This document shows, piece after piece, positions 52,848-61,989 of a stretch of 64,000 nucleotides of DNA. The notes below the pieces were generated by a model. It ran no database searches. It was not told the origin of the DNA and saw only the letters and a program-made list of their open reading frames with translations. Position 1 is the first letter of the stretch. Every line of letters begins with the position of its first letter. The stretch comes from an uncultured Campylobacter sp. (GTDB taxonomy: Bacteria > Campylobacterota > Campylobacteria > Campylobacterales > Campylobacteraceae), in contig NZ_CALGPY010000004.1 in NCBI RefSeq assembly GCF_937959485.1, positions 1 to 64,000 of the forward strand, in the 5' to 3' direction. A program made the translations under genes and the position numbers.

Positions 52848-53753
52848 TCATGCCACGCCGGAGCGTAGAATTTCGCTGTGAATTTTAGGCGGTACGCCAA
52901 ACATCCTTGCGTATTCGCGGCTAAACTGCGATGCGCTCTCATATCCTACGTCAAATGCTACCTGCGCAACGCCGATATTTTTATTTACGAGCAGGTTTTT
53001 AGCCTCTTCTAGGCGGATCTTTTTTTGAAAAGCTATGGGGCTTAGCGAGGTTACGATTTTGAAGTTATGATATAACGAAGACTCGCTCATATCGCATTCG
53101 CGCGCGACATCTTTCATATTTAGCTTTTGCGAAAACTCATTTTTTATCTTTGTTACGGCTTTTGAAATTTTATTTGAAACACTGCCTTGCATCGCAAATT
53201 TACTTAAAAAATAGCCGCTTTTGTCGTTTGTTGCGAGCATGTAAAGTATCTCTTTTTTAGCAAGGTCTGAGAGGAATTTGACCTTCTCTTTTGGCTTTTC
53301 TAGCAGCCAAACAAACCTCAAAGCAGGCTCTAATATCTCATCCGTTAGCTCGCCAAAGAATATACCTTTTTCGCTTTTTTGTAGGCTCTGCTCTTTTACG
53401 TCCACGCCTTTTAGCACTTCATAGACCTCATCAAGGCTAAATTTAATGCGAAGCGAGATGTATGGTTTCTCTTTTGAGGCGTCCTTTAGGCTTACATTTA
53501 ATGGCACATGAGTAGAAGCCAGCGCATAGGTTCGCTCGTCATATCCGTACATCTCATCGCCAAAGCCGATCGCCTTTGCCCCTTGTAATATTATGCACAA
53601 TGACGGCTCATAAACCGCGCTGATAAAATCATGCGTTTTGTCGCTGATATAAAAGTCAAGCGAGTCGATATCACTTTGCGTAGATCCCACTATGCCGTAT
53701 CTGTCTAATAAAAACTCTTTTGTCTGCTCTTTTAGTAAATTTATATCAGCCAT
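52848..53753 (-). CDS. AraC-family transcriptional regulator
   Basis: 301 residues from the ATG at 53753 (GGAGGCGCAAA upstream); a longer reading to 53819 has no ribosome site. The N-terminal part (1-195) is the AraC_N (PF06719) cupin-type domain (YEPSLCIILQGAKAIGFGDEM); the C-terminal 100 residues are two helix-turn-helix motifs (MKDVARECDMSESSLYHNFK and VAQVAFDVGYESASQFSREYARMFG). It lies divergent from the aldo/keto reductase gene, 182 bases apart, and is the likely controller of the cluster. Confidence 0.9.
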   Translation of the reverse strand: MADINLLKEQTKEFLLDRYGIVGSTQSDIDSLDFYISDKTHDFISAVYEPSLCIILQGAKAIGFGDEMYGYDERTYALASTHVPLNVSLKDASKEKPYISLRIKFSLDEVYEVLKGVDVKEQSLQKSEKGIFFGELTDEILEPALRFVWLLEKPKEKVKFLSDLAKKEILYMLATNDKSGYFLSKFAMQGSVSNKISKAVTKIKNEFSQKLNMKDVARECDMSESSLYHNFKIVTSLSPIAFQKKIRLEEAKNLLVNKNIGVAQVAFDVGYESASQFSREYARMFGVPPKIHSEILRSGVA

Positions 53754-53841
53754 TTTGCGCCTCCAAACTAAATTTTGCAAAATTATACAACTTTTTAGAA
53801 ATTTTGCAGAATTAGGCATGAAATTTACAGAATCGTTCTAG

Positions 53842-53869
53842 CGTAAAATTTAAAATACAGATATAATGC
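53842..53869 (+). promoter_or_regulatory. promoter block A of the redox cluster (28 bp, shared with block B)
   Basis: Contains CGTAAAATTTAA, then a short variable part and ATATAATGC (TATAAT at 53862-53867). 26 of 28 bases are the same as at 55993-56020 in front of the broken hydrolase gene. It sits 67 bases before the aldo/keto reductase start, next to the AraC regulator gene. Confidence 0.6.
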
Positions 53870-53935
53870 TCTCCATAAAACAAAGCGGTTCGCTGAGGAT
53901 TTTAGATCACAGCGTACGATATCAAAGGAGAAATC

Positions 53936-54901
53936 ATGAAGCAAATTTCATTAGGAGAGCTTAAAATCCCGGCAGTCGCACTTGGCACTTGGTCGTGGGG
54001 TTTTGGCGGTATCGCCGGAGGCGACAGCGTGTTTGGCAACCGCCTAAGCGAGGCGGAGCTTAAGCCAGTTTTTGATTACGCGATGAGCAAGGGACTCACT
54101 CTTTGGGACACGGCCACGGTTTACGGAAGCGGCGCCAGCGAAAAAATTTTAGGCGAGTTCGTAAAAGAGCGCAAAGATGCGATAATATCGACCAAATTTA
54201 CGCCGATTTTAGCGCAAGGTAGGGGCGACGAAGCGATGGAGGAGTTTTTAGAGGGTAGCCTAAAAACGCTGCACAAGAACGCAATCGACATTTACTGGAT
54301 CCACAATACCGACGACGTGCCGCGCTGGAGCGCGCAGCTCGTACCATTGCTAAAATCGGGCAAAGTGCGAAAAGTAGGCGTTTCAAATCACAACTTGGAA
54401 CAGATAAAATTCGTAAACGAGCTATTAAAAAAGGTAGGGTTCAAGCTAGACGCAATCCAAAATCATTACAGCCTGCTTTACACGAATATCGAGGATGGCG
54501 GGATTTTGAAGTATTGCAAAGACGAGGACATAGCGGTGTTTGCCTACATGGTGCTGGAGCAAGGCGCGCTGGGCGGTAAATACACGAAGGATAACCCGAT
54601 GCCTGCAGACACTCGCCGCGGAGAGGCCTTTCCGCCGCAAACGCTTGCGAGATTAGAGCCGCTTTTTGAGGTGCAACGAAGCCTCGCTAAAAAATACGGC
54701 ACGACGCCAGCGCTAATAGCCACGGCATGGGCGATCGCAAAGGGCGCGGTGCCGATCATCGGCGTTACTAAAAAAGAGCAAGTGGACGACGCCGAGCGCG
54801 CTAGCGAGATAAGCTTGAGCACGGACGAGGTAGCGCAACTGGAAGCCGCCGCCAAGCAAACAGGCGTAACGGTCAAGGGCGAGTGGGAAGGCTCGATGTA
54901 A
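53936..54901 (+). CDS. aldo/keto reductase
   Basis: 321 residues, a TIM barrel of the AKR superfamily. Landmarks are LTLWDTATVYGSGASEKILGEF with Asp and the catalytic Tyr, IISTKFTP with the catalytic Lys, IDIYWIHN with the His, and GVSNHNLEQIKFV. Substrate not determinable. It is controlled, in all likelihood, by the AraC regulator next door. AAAGGAG precedes the start. Confidence 0.92.
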   Translation: MKQISLGELKIPAVALGTWSWGFGGIAGGDSVFGNRLSEAELKPVFDYAMSKGLTLWDTATVYGSGASEKILGEFVKERKDAIISTKFTPILAQGRGDEAMEEFLEGSLKTLHKNAIDIYWIHNTDDVPRWSAQLVPLLKSGKVRKVGVSNHNLEQIKFVNELLKKVGFKLDAIQNHYSLLYTNIEDGGILKYCKDEDIAVFAYMVLEQGALGGKYTKDNPMPADTRRGEAFPPQTLARLEPLFEVQRSLAKKYGTTPALIATAWAIAKGAVPIIGVTKKEQVDDAERASEISLSTDEVAQLEAAAKQTGVTVKGEWEGSM

Positions 54902-54953
54902 TGGATCGAGGTGAAATTTAACGAACTTGATGAGATAATAAATGAGGAAAATG

Positions 54954-55649
54954 ATGATTAAAAAAGCTATTTTGCCGTGCTTGACTGCTTTAAATTTACT
55001 GGCTGCGGAGCCTAAAATAGGGTTGTTTGCGCTTGAAACGACGCCTGAGCATTTAAATGAGCTCACGGCTCTAGGTATGGACAATCTTTCAAACTCGCAA
55101 AAGCTTGAAAGCGGCACCTTGGCGATGTTTTTTACGAGCGCAGAGGGCGAGCCCGAAAAGATCTACGTGCTTGAAATTTACGCAGACGAGGCGGCCTATG
55201 AGCGGCACGCGAGCTCGGAGCATTTCAAGCGATTTTTAAACGGTAGCGCGAATCTGCTCGCAAGTAAGCATAAATTTGACGTAGAGACCAAATTTTTAGG
55301 ACAGAAGAAGCTTAGCGAGGCTGCGCTAAATAGCGCCCATATGCGCCTAGCTAAGATTACGGTTAGACCTGAAGACAACGCCAAATTTGAAGGAATTTTG
55401 ATGAAGGAGATGAAAGCAAGTCTCGCCAAAGAAAGCGGCGTGCTGGCGCTTTTTACCTTCACGCTAAAAGATGCGCCGAACCAGTGGATATTTTTTGAAA
55501 TTTACGCTGGCCAGGCCGCGTATGAGGCGCACAGGCAGACGCCGCATTTTAAGGAGTTTGTGCAGGCGCGCGACGATATGGTTGCTATGTTTGAGGGTTT
55601 TGCGCTAAAAAACAATTACTCTTTTAGCAAGATGAAGCCCCGCAAATAA
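54954..55649 (+). CDS. exported twin ABM (antibiotic-biosynthesis-monooxygenase) domain protein
   Basis: 231 residues if started at 54954 (GAGG six bases upstream); ATGs at 54942 and 54951 are close alternatives. A signal peptide ends around LLAAEPK. Two ABM domains follow: PKIGLFALETTPEHLNELTALG...YVLEIYADEAAYERHASSEHFKRF and LAKITVRPEDNAKFEGILMKEM...FFEIYAGQAAYEAHRQTPHFKEF. Each has the conserved EIYAD/G-AAYE-H. YgiN/PA2274-type quinol monooxygenases share this; the exported, fused form is less common. Confidence 0.85.
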   Translation: MIKKAILPCLTALNLLAAEPKIGLFALETTPEHLNELTALGMDNLSNSQKLESGTLAMFFTSAEGEPEKIYVLEIYADEAAYERHASSEHFKRFLNGSANLLASKHKFDVETKFLGQKKLSEAALNSAHMRLAKITVRPEDNAKFEGILMKEMKASLAKESGVLALFTFTLKDAPNQWIFFEIYAGQAAYEAHRQTPHFKEFVQARDDMVAMFEGFALKNNYSFSKMKPRK

Positions 55650-55737
55650 AAACTAAATTTAGACGGTTTTGTGAGAGCGTCGCCGAATGTGTTGGCGTAA
55701 AAACCGTCTCAAACTAGACTTTAAAAAAGGAGAAAAA

Positions 55738-55974
55738 ATGATAGATATTAGGTATTTTAGGTTTGTTTTCGCGTTTATTATGGCGCTTTTTATGTCGCTT
55801 ATCATCTCAGGCGTACTTACATACGTAAATTTGGGGTTTGCCGATGGTTTTTTTGGCATTTGGATGGCCGGTTACGCAAAAGCTTTCGCTGTGGCGTATC
55901 CTAGCATACTTGTAATCTCGCCGCTAACTACGAAGCTTACTAAAGCTATTTGCGTAGATAAGTCGCAAAAGTAA
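55738..55974 (+). CDS. DUF2798 membrane protein
   Basis: 78 residues from ATG 55738 (AAAAAGGAG upstream; a longer in-frame reading of 17 residues is not used). Two membrane helices. The family signature is FRFVFAFIMALFMSLIISGVLTYVNLGF and FFGIWMAGYAKAFAVAYPSILVISPLTTKLTKAI. The function of DUF2798 is unknown; it often sits by MarR/AraC redox regulators. It is within the cluster after the ABM gene. Confidence 0.88.
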   Translation: MIDIRYFRFVFAFIMALFMSLIISGVLTYVNLGFADGFFGIWMAGYAKAFAVAYPSILVISPLTTKLTKAICVDKSQK

Positions 55975-55992
55975 ATTTACTGATTTAGGTAA

Positions 55993-56020
55993 CGTAAAAT
56001 TTAACATACAAATATAATGC
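55993..56020 (+). promoter_or_regulatory. promoter block B of the redox cluster (28 bp, shared with block A)
   Basis: Carries CGTAAAATTTAA and ATATAATGC with TATAAT at 56013-56018. It differs from block A at two of 28 positions and precedes the hydrolase pseudogene by 75 bases. Confidence 0.6.
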
Positions 56021-56094
56021 GCCACAACAAAACGGTATGCGGGACAAGGAAAATCCAAAGCTCGCCAAAATATCAAAAATTTAAAGGAGAAGAG

Positions 56095-57176
56095 ATGAAT
56101 CTTAAGAAATTTGCGGCGACGCTTGTAGCGTCAAGTTTTATTTTAGGAGGTAATGCAATGGCTAACACAAACGTGGTAAAATCACCGTTAGAAGCGGTAT
56201 AGATGGTAAGCGAGTGGGATAAAATTTTCGCCAAAAGCGATAAGGTAGACCACAAGAAAGTCAAATTTAAAAATCGCTACGGCCTGGAGATCGTCGGCGA
56301 TCTTTATACGCCTAAAAATTTGCATGGTAAAGCTGCTGCGATCGCAGTTAGCGGACCTTTTGGCGCGGTTAAAGAGCAATCAAGCGGCCTTTACGCCCAA
56401 ACTTTAGCCGAGCGCGGCTTTATCACGCTTGCCTTTGATCCAAGCTACACCGGAGAGAGCGGCGGCGAGCCAAGAAATTTAGCAAGCCCAGAGATAAACA
56501 CGAGGATTTTAGCGCGGCGGTGGATTTTTTAGGCACCCAGAGCAATATAGATAGAGATAAAATCGGCATTTTAGGCGTATGCGGCTGGGGCGGCTTTGCT
56601 CTAAACGCAGCTCTTGCCGATCCTCGCATAAAGGCGGTTGCAATCAGCACGATGTATGATATGACGCGAGTGATGGCAAAAGGCTACAACGATAGCGTAG
56701 GCGCCGATGAGAGATATGAAACTAAAAAGAAGCTAGCCGAGCAACGCTGGGTCGATGCTAAAAATGGCAAACCGGCATATACGGGTGCGATAAACGTTGA
56801 TCCAAAAAAGATAGACGCAAGCACGCCGCAGTTTATCGCTGAGTATGCTGACTATTACCGCACGCCGCGCGGATATCACAAACGCTCTGTAAACTCAAAC
56901 AGCGGAGAGAGCGGCTGGATCGTCACAAACCCTATCTCGTTTATAAATATGCCGATCCTTGCCTACGCTAGCGAGATGAGAACTCCGACTCTTATCGTAG
57001 CCGGCGAGAAAGCGCACTCAAGATACTTTAGCGAGGACGCTTTTAAATCTCTTGGCAATAAAAATAAAGAGCTAGTTATCGTCCCGGGCGCCGTGCACAC
57101 AGACCTATATGACAATAAAAACAACAAGATCCCATACGATAAATTTGAGGAATTTTTCAAAGCAAATTTGAAATAA
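56095..57176 (+). pseudogene. exported alpha/beta hydrolase (dienelactone-hydrolase-like), broken twice
   Basis: Read together, three pieces make one 361-codon gene. Piece 1 (56095-56202) encodes the signal peptide (MNLKKFAATLVASSFILGG) and ends NVVKSPLEAV followed by TAG at 56200-56202, where an AAG Lys codon is expected before MVSEWDKIF. Piece 2 (56203-56532) continues in the same frame to about EINT (near 56505), where one base is missing: EINTRILARR is read instead of EINTEDFSAAVDFLG. Piece 3 (to 57176) resumes in the correct frame with DFLGTQSNIDRDKIGILGVCGWGGFAL (nucleophile GVCGWGG, Cys) through to the C-terminus (His in VPGAVHTDLY). Despite this it keeps its ribosome site and promoter block. 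Confidence 0.85.
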
Positions 57177-57229
57177 ACCGCTGCCCCTGCACCTTGCGAG
57201 GGTAAATTTGAGAGATAAAGGAGACAAGA

Positions 57230-57646
57230 ATGAGAAAAATTTTAGCCGTCTTTATGCTTTTTGCGGGGTTAAATTTAGCAGCAGGAGAGAAAATGCAAAA
57301 TTTAAAGATAGTCCTAAAGGGCTCTAACGGCGAAGCGACGGCTATCCTAGATGATACGGCAGCAGCAAGAAGTTTTGCCGCACAGCTGCCGCTAACGCTA
57401 AATTTAGAGGACTACGGCGGACGCGAAAAGGTAGCTAAGCTGCCAAAACGGCTTGACATAAGCGGATCTCCAGTCGGTAGCGACGGCAAAAAAGGCGAGA
57501 TCTCATACTTCGCTCCGTGGAATAACTTTGTCATCTACTACGGCTATCAGCCCTACTATGAAGGCATCGTACGCTTGGGCGTGATCGAGGGCGACGTGAG
57601 CTCGGTCGCAAAAGATGCAGAGATCAGGATAGAGCCAGCAAAATAA
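57230..57646 (+). CDS. exported cyclophilin-like-fold protein
   Basis: 138 residues with signal peptide (MRKILAVFMLFAGLNLAAG). The core matches the cyclophilin-like domain family of small bacterial proteins: IVLKGSNGEATAILDDTAAARSFAAQLPLTLNLEDYGGREKVAKLPKRLD and YFAPWNNFVIYYGYQPYYEGIVRLGVIEGDV. Its role is unknown; it often sits beside aldo/keto reductases and hydrolases. It ends the cluster. Confidence 0.82.
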   Translation: MRKILAVFMLFAGLNLAAGEKMQNLKIVLKGSNGEATAILDDTAAARSFAAQLPLTLNLEDYGGREKVAKLPKRLDISGSPVGSDGKKGEISYFAPWNNFVIYYGYQPYYEGIVRLGVIEGDVSSVAKDAEIRIEPAK

Positions 57647-57734
57647 ATCCGCCGTAGCCGTAAAATCAGCTCGCAAATTTCAAAATATGGCGGCAAAATT
57701 TAACCCAAATTTAGGGCTAAATTCCATACGCTTA

Positions 57735-59453
57735 CTAATTTTTCTCGGCTAATTTTTTCTCGATAAGTTTTAAAATTTCATCCGCGCTTACGCTCTCGCG
57801 TTTTAAGTCTGTACGGGTGATAAACTCGACGCTTCCTTCCGCTAGGGCCTTGCCCACGAGCACTGCGTACGGAAAGCCCATCAGCTCGAAGTCATTCATC
57901 TTCACGCCGAAGCGCTCTGCGCGATCGTCGAGTAGCACGCGAACTCCGCGCGCGCGGCACTGCTCGTACAGTTTCTCGGCAAATTCTACCGCAGCCGCGT
58001 CTTTGTGGTTTGAAATGATGATCTCAAGCTCGAAAGGCGCCAGCTCGCGCGGCCATATGCAGCCTCGCTCGTCGTGGCTGCTTTCGATCGCCACGGCGAT
58101 TAGGCGGCTTGCGCCGATGCCGTAGCAGCCCATGTAAAACGCACGAGCCTTGCCGTTTGCGTCCAAAAATCGCGCTCCCATCGGCTCTGAATATCGCGTG
58201 CCGAGCTGAAAGATATGACCCACCTCGATGCCTTTTGTAATGCTAAGCTCGCCGCCACAGCACGGACATGCGTCGCCTGCGCCCACGGCGGCTAGATCCG
58301 CAAAGCGCGATTCGTTAAAATTTATCACGCTAGCACCCACGTAGTGGTAATCCGGCTCGTTCGCGCCCGCGATCATCTCGCGCGCTCCTTTTAGCTCGGT
58401 ATCGATGTAAAATTTCGCTCCTTCGCCGAGCCCGAAAGGTCCGCAAAAGCCCGCCGTAAAGCCAGCTCGCGCGATTTCATCTTCGCTAGCATCCGCAAGC
58501 TCAAGTGCGCCGCAGGCGTTTTGCGCCTTGGTCTCTTGCAGCTCGTCGCAGCCGCGGATAAAAAACGCTACGATCTCGCTGCGATCCTCGTATAGCGCTT
58601 TTTTGATCACCGCCTTGATGGTGTAGAATTTATCCACTTTGAAAAATTCCGCCACCGCATCGATCGTTTTCATCGCGGGGGTTTTAAATTTCATCATACC
58701 GTCGGTCTCGGGCGCGGCGGCGTTCGTAGTTTTTGGCGCACGGCGCGCAGCCTCGATGTTTGCGGCATACTCGCAGCGCTTGCACACGACGATATCGTCC
58801 TCGCCGTTATCCGCTAGCACCATAAACTCCTTGCTGCCGCTGCCGCCGATCGCGCCGCTGTCCGCATCGACCGCGCGAAAATTTAACCCCAGTCGCGTAA
58901 AAATCCGCGAGTACGCCTGCCTCATTACCTCAAACTCGCGCTTCATATCCGCAGCGTCTGCGTGGAAGCTATAAGCGTCCTTCATCGTAAACTCGCGTCC
59001 GCGCAGAAGCCCAAATCGAGGGCGCGCCTCGTCGCGGAATTTCGTATTGATCTGATAGATATTTAGCGGCAGCTGCTTGTAGCTCGTGATCTTATCCGCT
59101 ACCATCAAAACCGCCGCCTCCTCGTTGGTTGGGCTTAGCACGAAGTCGTTATCCTTGCGATCTTTGAAGCGCAGCAGCTCCTTGCCGTATTTGGCGTAGC
59201 GACCGCTTTTTTTCCATGCATCCGCAGACGTCACGACGCTAAAAGAGACCTCCTGCGCGCCCGCGGCATCCATCTCCTGCCTGATGACGGCGCAGATCCG
59301 CTCCAGCACTATCCTTCCTAGCGGCAAAAAATTATAAAGCCCGCTGCCCAGCTGCTCGATAAATCCCGCGCGGATCAAAAGCGCGTGGCTAGGTAGTACC
59401 GCGTCTCTAGGGGCCTCTTTGAGGCTCGGAGCGAAAAGCTTGCTAAATTTCAT
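57735..59453 (-). CDS. proS: prolyl-tRNA synthetase (bacterial type)
   Basis: 572 residues, the full bacterial form with the editing (INS) domain at about 225-385. Class II motif 1 is around GAQEVSFSVVTSADAWKKSGRY; motif 2 KFRDEARPRFGLLRGREFTMKDAYSFH; motif 3 GCYGIGASRLIAVAIE. The anticodon domain ends ILKLIEKKLAEKN. It overlaps the end of hemA by 11 bases, so it is the last gene of a four-gene operon; the same order occurs in C. jejuni. Confidence 0.95.
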   Translation of the reverse strand: MKFSKLFAPSLKEAPRDAVLPSHALLIRAGFIEQLGSGLYNFLPLGRIVLERICAVIRQEMDAAGAQEVSFSVVTSADAWKKSGRYAKYGKELLRFKDRKDNDFVLSPTNEEAAVLMVADKITSYKQLPLNIYQINTKFRDEARPRFGLLRGREFTMKDAYSFHADAADMKREFEVMRQAYSRIFTRLGLNFRAVDADSGAIGGSGSKEFMVLADNGEDDIVVCKRCEYAANIEAARRAPKTTNAAAPETDGMMKFKTPAMKTIDAVAEFFKVDKFYTIKAVIKKALYEDRSEIVAFFIRGCDELQETKAQNACGALELADASEDEIARAGFTAGFCGPFGLGEGAKFYIDTELKGAREMIAGANEPDYHYVGASVINFNESRFADLAAVGAGDACPCCGGELSITKGIEVGHIFQLGTRYSEPMGARFLDANGKARAFYMGCYGIGASRLIAVAIESSHDERGCIWPRELAPFELEIIISNHKDAAAVEFAEKLYEQCRARGVRVLLDDRAERFGVKMNDFELMGFPYAVLVGKALAEGSVEFITRTDLKRESVSADEILKLIEKKLAEKN

Positions 59454-60996
59454 TCTGTTTGTCCTTTTTCTCGTTTTCTTGATTTAAAAATTTTTCGTAG
59501 CTTTCTTGCAGTTCAAAAATTTCGACCAGCGCGTTTACTGTGCCGTCAGCATCGTCCGCTTCGCCAAGGTTTTTCAAATTTACCGTCGGAGCGTGCAGAA
59601 ACGCTTTAAAAACCTGATGGATCAGTTTGCGCGCCTCCTCCGCATCGCTGTGCTTTAGATAGCCCTTTTTAAGCGCTTTGGCTAGCTCTAGCTCGGCTAC
59701 TTGCTTCGCGCTTTGACGCAAAGCCTTGATGATCGGCGTGGATGCAGCCGCCTTGAGCCATTTGAAAAACTCATTCGTGCATTTTGCCACGATCGAGTAA
59801 GCGATCTGCGCCTGCTCCTCACGAAGCAGCAAATTTTTCTTTACGATCTCCTCCAGATCATCGACGCTGTAAACCTCGACGTCCTCGCTCTGACTAAGCT
59901 CCACGTCGCGCGGTACGGCTATATCGAAAAAATATCGCTTAAAGCTTTTGGGCTCTAACAAGCTATCGGTAATGATCGGCTCTTGCGAGCCCGTAGCGCT
60001 GAAAAATAGGCTATTTACGTTTAGATATTTTTTCAGATTATCCAGCGCGTCGGTCTTGATGCGAGCCGCGTAGCCATTTGCGCCGTCGCTTAGATTCGCG
60101 CCGCCCGCGTCATCGTAGCTCGCACGGCAGCCTGCCGTAGAAATTTTATCCGTAGCCGCGCAGCTGCCCGCGTCGCCGTTTGAGCCAGCTTCCGCGCAGT
60201 TTAAATCTGCGCCGGCGTCTAAATTTACGCCGCAGTTCGCGCTTGCGTTATTTAGATTAACATCCGCGCGATTTAGATCCGCACTATTTTCCGAATTTGC
60301 GCCGGACTCCGCGCTGATCAAAGAATCCGCCAGCCTTCGCGCGCCGGCTAAATTTCGATTTAAGATCGTGATATTCGCGCCGCTTGCGAGCAGGTGTTTG
60401 CACGCTAGCTCGCTCATCTCTCCCGCGCCCACTACCACGGCGTCCGCGCCCTGCAAGGAGCCCAGTTTTTCCTTTGCCATCGCCACGGCGACGCTTGAGA
60501 CCGAGATCGGATTTTTTGAAATTTCGGTTTGGTTGCGGATGCGCGCCGCGCACTTTAGCGCTTCATCTATCGCTCTTGCGATCTGCGCGCCGGCGCGAGC
60601 GTTTTGCATCGCGAATTTATAGGCGTCTTTGAGCTGGCCTACAATCTGCGTTTCGCCCACTACGAGGCTATCAAGAGAGGCTGCGACGGCGAAAAGGTGG
60701 TGTATAGCGCCGTAATCTTCGTAAATATCGGCACGCTCGGCTAGCTCGTCGTAGCTCACGCCGCTAATGCGCGAAAGTGCCAAAAGCACGAACTTTTGCG
60801 CTTCATCAAAGTCGCTTACGACGGTAAAAATTTCTACTCTGTTGCAGGTGCTAAGCACCAAACACTCCTCTATCGCGGAGTTTGAAGCCAAAAGGCGCAA
60901 AATTTCTTTCTTGCGCACATCGTTTGAAAACGAAAGTTTCTCGCGAACCGTGATATCCGTGTTTTTGTGGGTGAAGCTCACGCTCATATACGCCAT
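59443..60996 (-). CDS. hemA: glutamyl-tRNA reductase with an internal low-complexity insertion
   Basis: 517 residues from ATG 60996 (AGGGAG upstream; TTG three bases earlier also possible). Family length is about 420-440. Catalytic Cys51 is in LSTCNRVEIF; GETQIVGQLKDAY is the next block; the NADPH site is VVVGAGEMSELACKHLL; and YFFDIAVPRDVE follows. Between RLADSL and DALDNLKKYLN lie about 87 residues (227-313) of Asn/Ala/Asp/Ser/Gly-rich sequence with six Cys and no family counterpart. The enzyme makes glutamate-1-semialdehyde for haem. Its start overlaps the prenyl synthase stop by one base (TGATG). Confidence 0.93.
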   Translation of the reverse strand: MAYMSVSFTHKNTDITVREKLSFSNDVRKKEILRLLASNSAIEECLVLSTCNRVEIFTVVSDFDEAQKFVLLALSRISGVSYDELAERADIYEDYGAIHHLFAVAASLDSLVVGETQIVGQLKDAYKFAMQNARAGAQIARAIDEALKCAARIRNQTEISKNPISVSSVAVAMAKEKLGSLQGADAVVVGAGEMSELACKHLLASGANITILNRNLAGARRLADSLISAESGANSENSADLNRADVNLNNASANCGVNLDAGADLNCAEAGSNGDAGSCAATDKISTAGCRASYDDAGGANLSDGANGYAARIKTDALDNLKKYLNVNSLFFSATGSQEPIITDSLLEPKSFKRYFFDIAVPRDVELSQSEDVEVYSVDDLEEIVKKNLLLREEQAQIAYSIVAKCTNEFFKWLKAAASTPIIKALRQSAKQVAELELAKALKKGYLKHSDAEEARKLIHQVFKAFLHAPTVNLKNLGEADDADGTVNALVEIFELQESYEKFLNQENEKKDKQNEI

Positions 60997-61988
60997 CAAA
61001 ACTCCCTATCTATCATATCTCGCACGATTTGCTCCAGCTTGTCGTTTTTAAATTCCGCCACGGCTTCGAGCGCCTTTTGCCCGTAGGCACGAGCTTCGTT
61101 TATACAGCGCTCGATAATGCCGTGCTCGCTAAGCTTCGTCTTGATCCATGAAATTTCGCTCTGGCGCAGCTGCTTTTTAAAAAATGATTTTAGCTTTTGC
61201 CGCTGCGCATCATCTAAATTTTCGTATAAATAGATGTAGGGCAGAGTGGTTTTACCCTCCGCGAAATCGCTCAAGCTCGGCTTACCTAGCGCTTCTGAGC
61301 TTTGCGTGACGTCTAAGATGTCGTCGATGATCTGAAAGGCAAGCCCAAGGTTTTTGCCGTATTCGCCGAATTTTACACTCGCGCTTAAAATTTTATCATG
61401 ATCTTTCGCAGCGTTCGGATTCCTATCCTCGTTTTTTGCGCAGCTTATATCTGAAATTTCGCCACGATTTTCTGCGCCGCCGAATTTTAAAAACGCCCCG
61501 CAGCGCGCGACTTCTTCGATCAAAGCGGAGGTTTTTAGATAGATCATCTGCAGGTATTTGCTCGCATCGTCGTTAAAATCATTGCTTAAGCTCACGTCCA
61601 TCAGCTCGCCCACGGCTAGTTTCGTGACAGCGCCTGAAAGCGCGGCGGCGATGCGGCTTTCAAATTTAGAAAGCTCGAAGTATGCCTTGGAATAGAGTAT
61701 GTCGCCCAACATCACGGCGTTTTTGGAGCCGTAGGTGGCGTTTATCGAGGGCTTGCCGCGGCGCACCGAGCTTTCGTCGATGACGTCGTCGTGCAGCAGG
61801 CTTGCGGCTTGAATGAGCTCGATGATCGCGCACAGACGCAGCGATTTTTCATCCTTTTGCGCGATGTTTAGCAGTAGCTTGGAGCGCAGTTTTTTGCCGG
61901 GGCTTAGCCTATCAAACATCTCGCTAGCGGGCTCATATCCGCAATCTGCGATGAAACTTTTCATAATTAAATCAATTTGATCTAGCAT
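60996..61988 (-). CDS. ispB: long-chain polyprenyl diphosphate synthase
   Basis: 330 residues of the trans-isoprenyl synthase family. First Asp-rich motif DDVID at residues 67-71 and second DDILD at 222-226; GKKLRSKLLL is the chain-binding region. The residue five before the first Asp is Ala, favouring products of C30 or longer, suitable for menaquinone side chains. Residues about 168-203 form an Asn/Asp/Lys-rich insertion. Gene order is as in C. jejuni (Cj0541-Cj0543). TTG/ATG start with ribosome site; DUF2018 lies just upstream. Confidence 0.9.
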   Translation of the reverse strand: MLDQIDLIMKSFIADCGYEPASEMFDRLSPGKKLRSKLLLNIAQKDEKSLRLCAIIELIQAASLLHDDVIDESSVRRGKPSINATYGSKNAVMLGDILYSKAYFELSKFESRIAAALSGAVTKLAVGELMDVSLSNDFNDDASKYLQMIYLKTSALIEEVARCGAFLKFGGAENRGEISDISCAKNEDRNPNAAKDHDKILSASVKFGEYGKNLGLAFQIIDDILDVTQSSEALGKPSLSDFAEGKTTLPYIYLYENLDDAQRQKLKSFFKKQLRQSEISWIKTKLSEHGIIERCINEARAYGQKALEAVAEFKNDKLEQIVRDMIDREF

Positions 61989-61989
61989 T

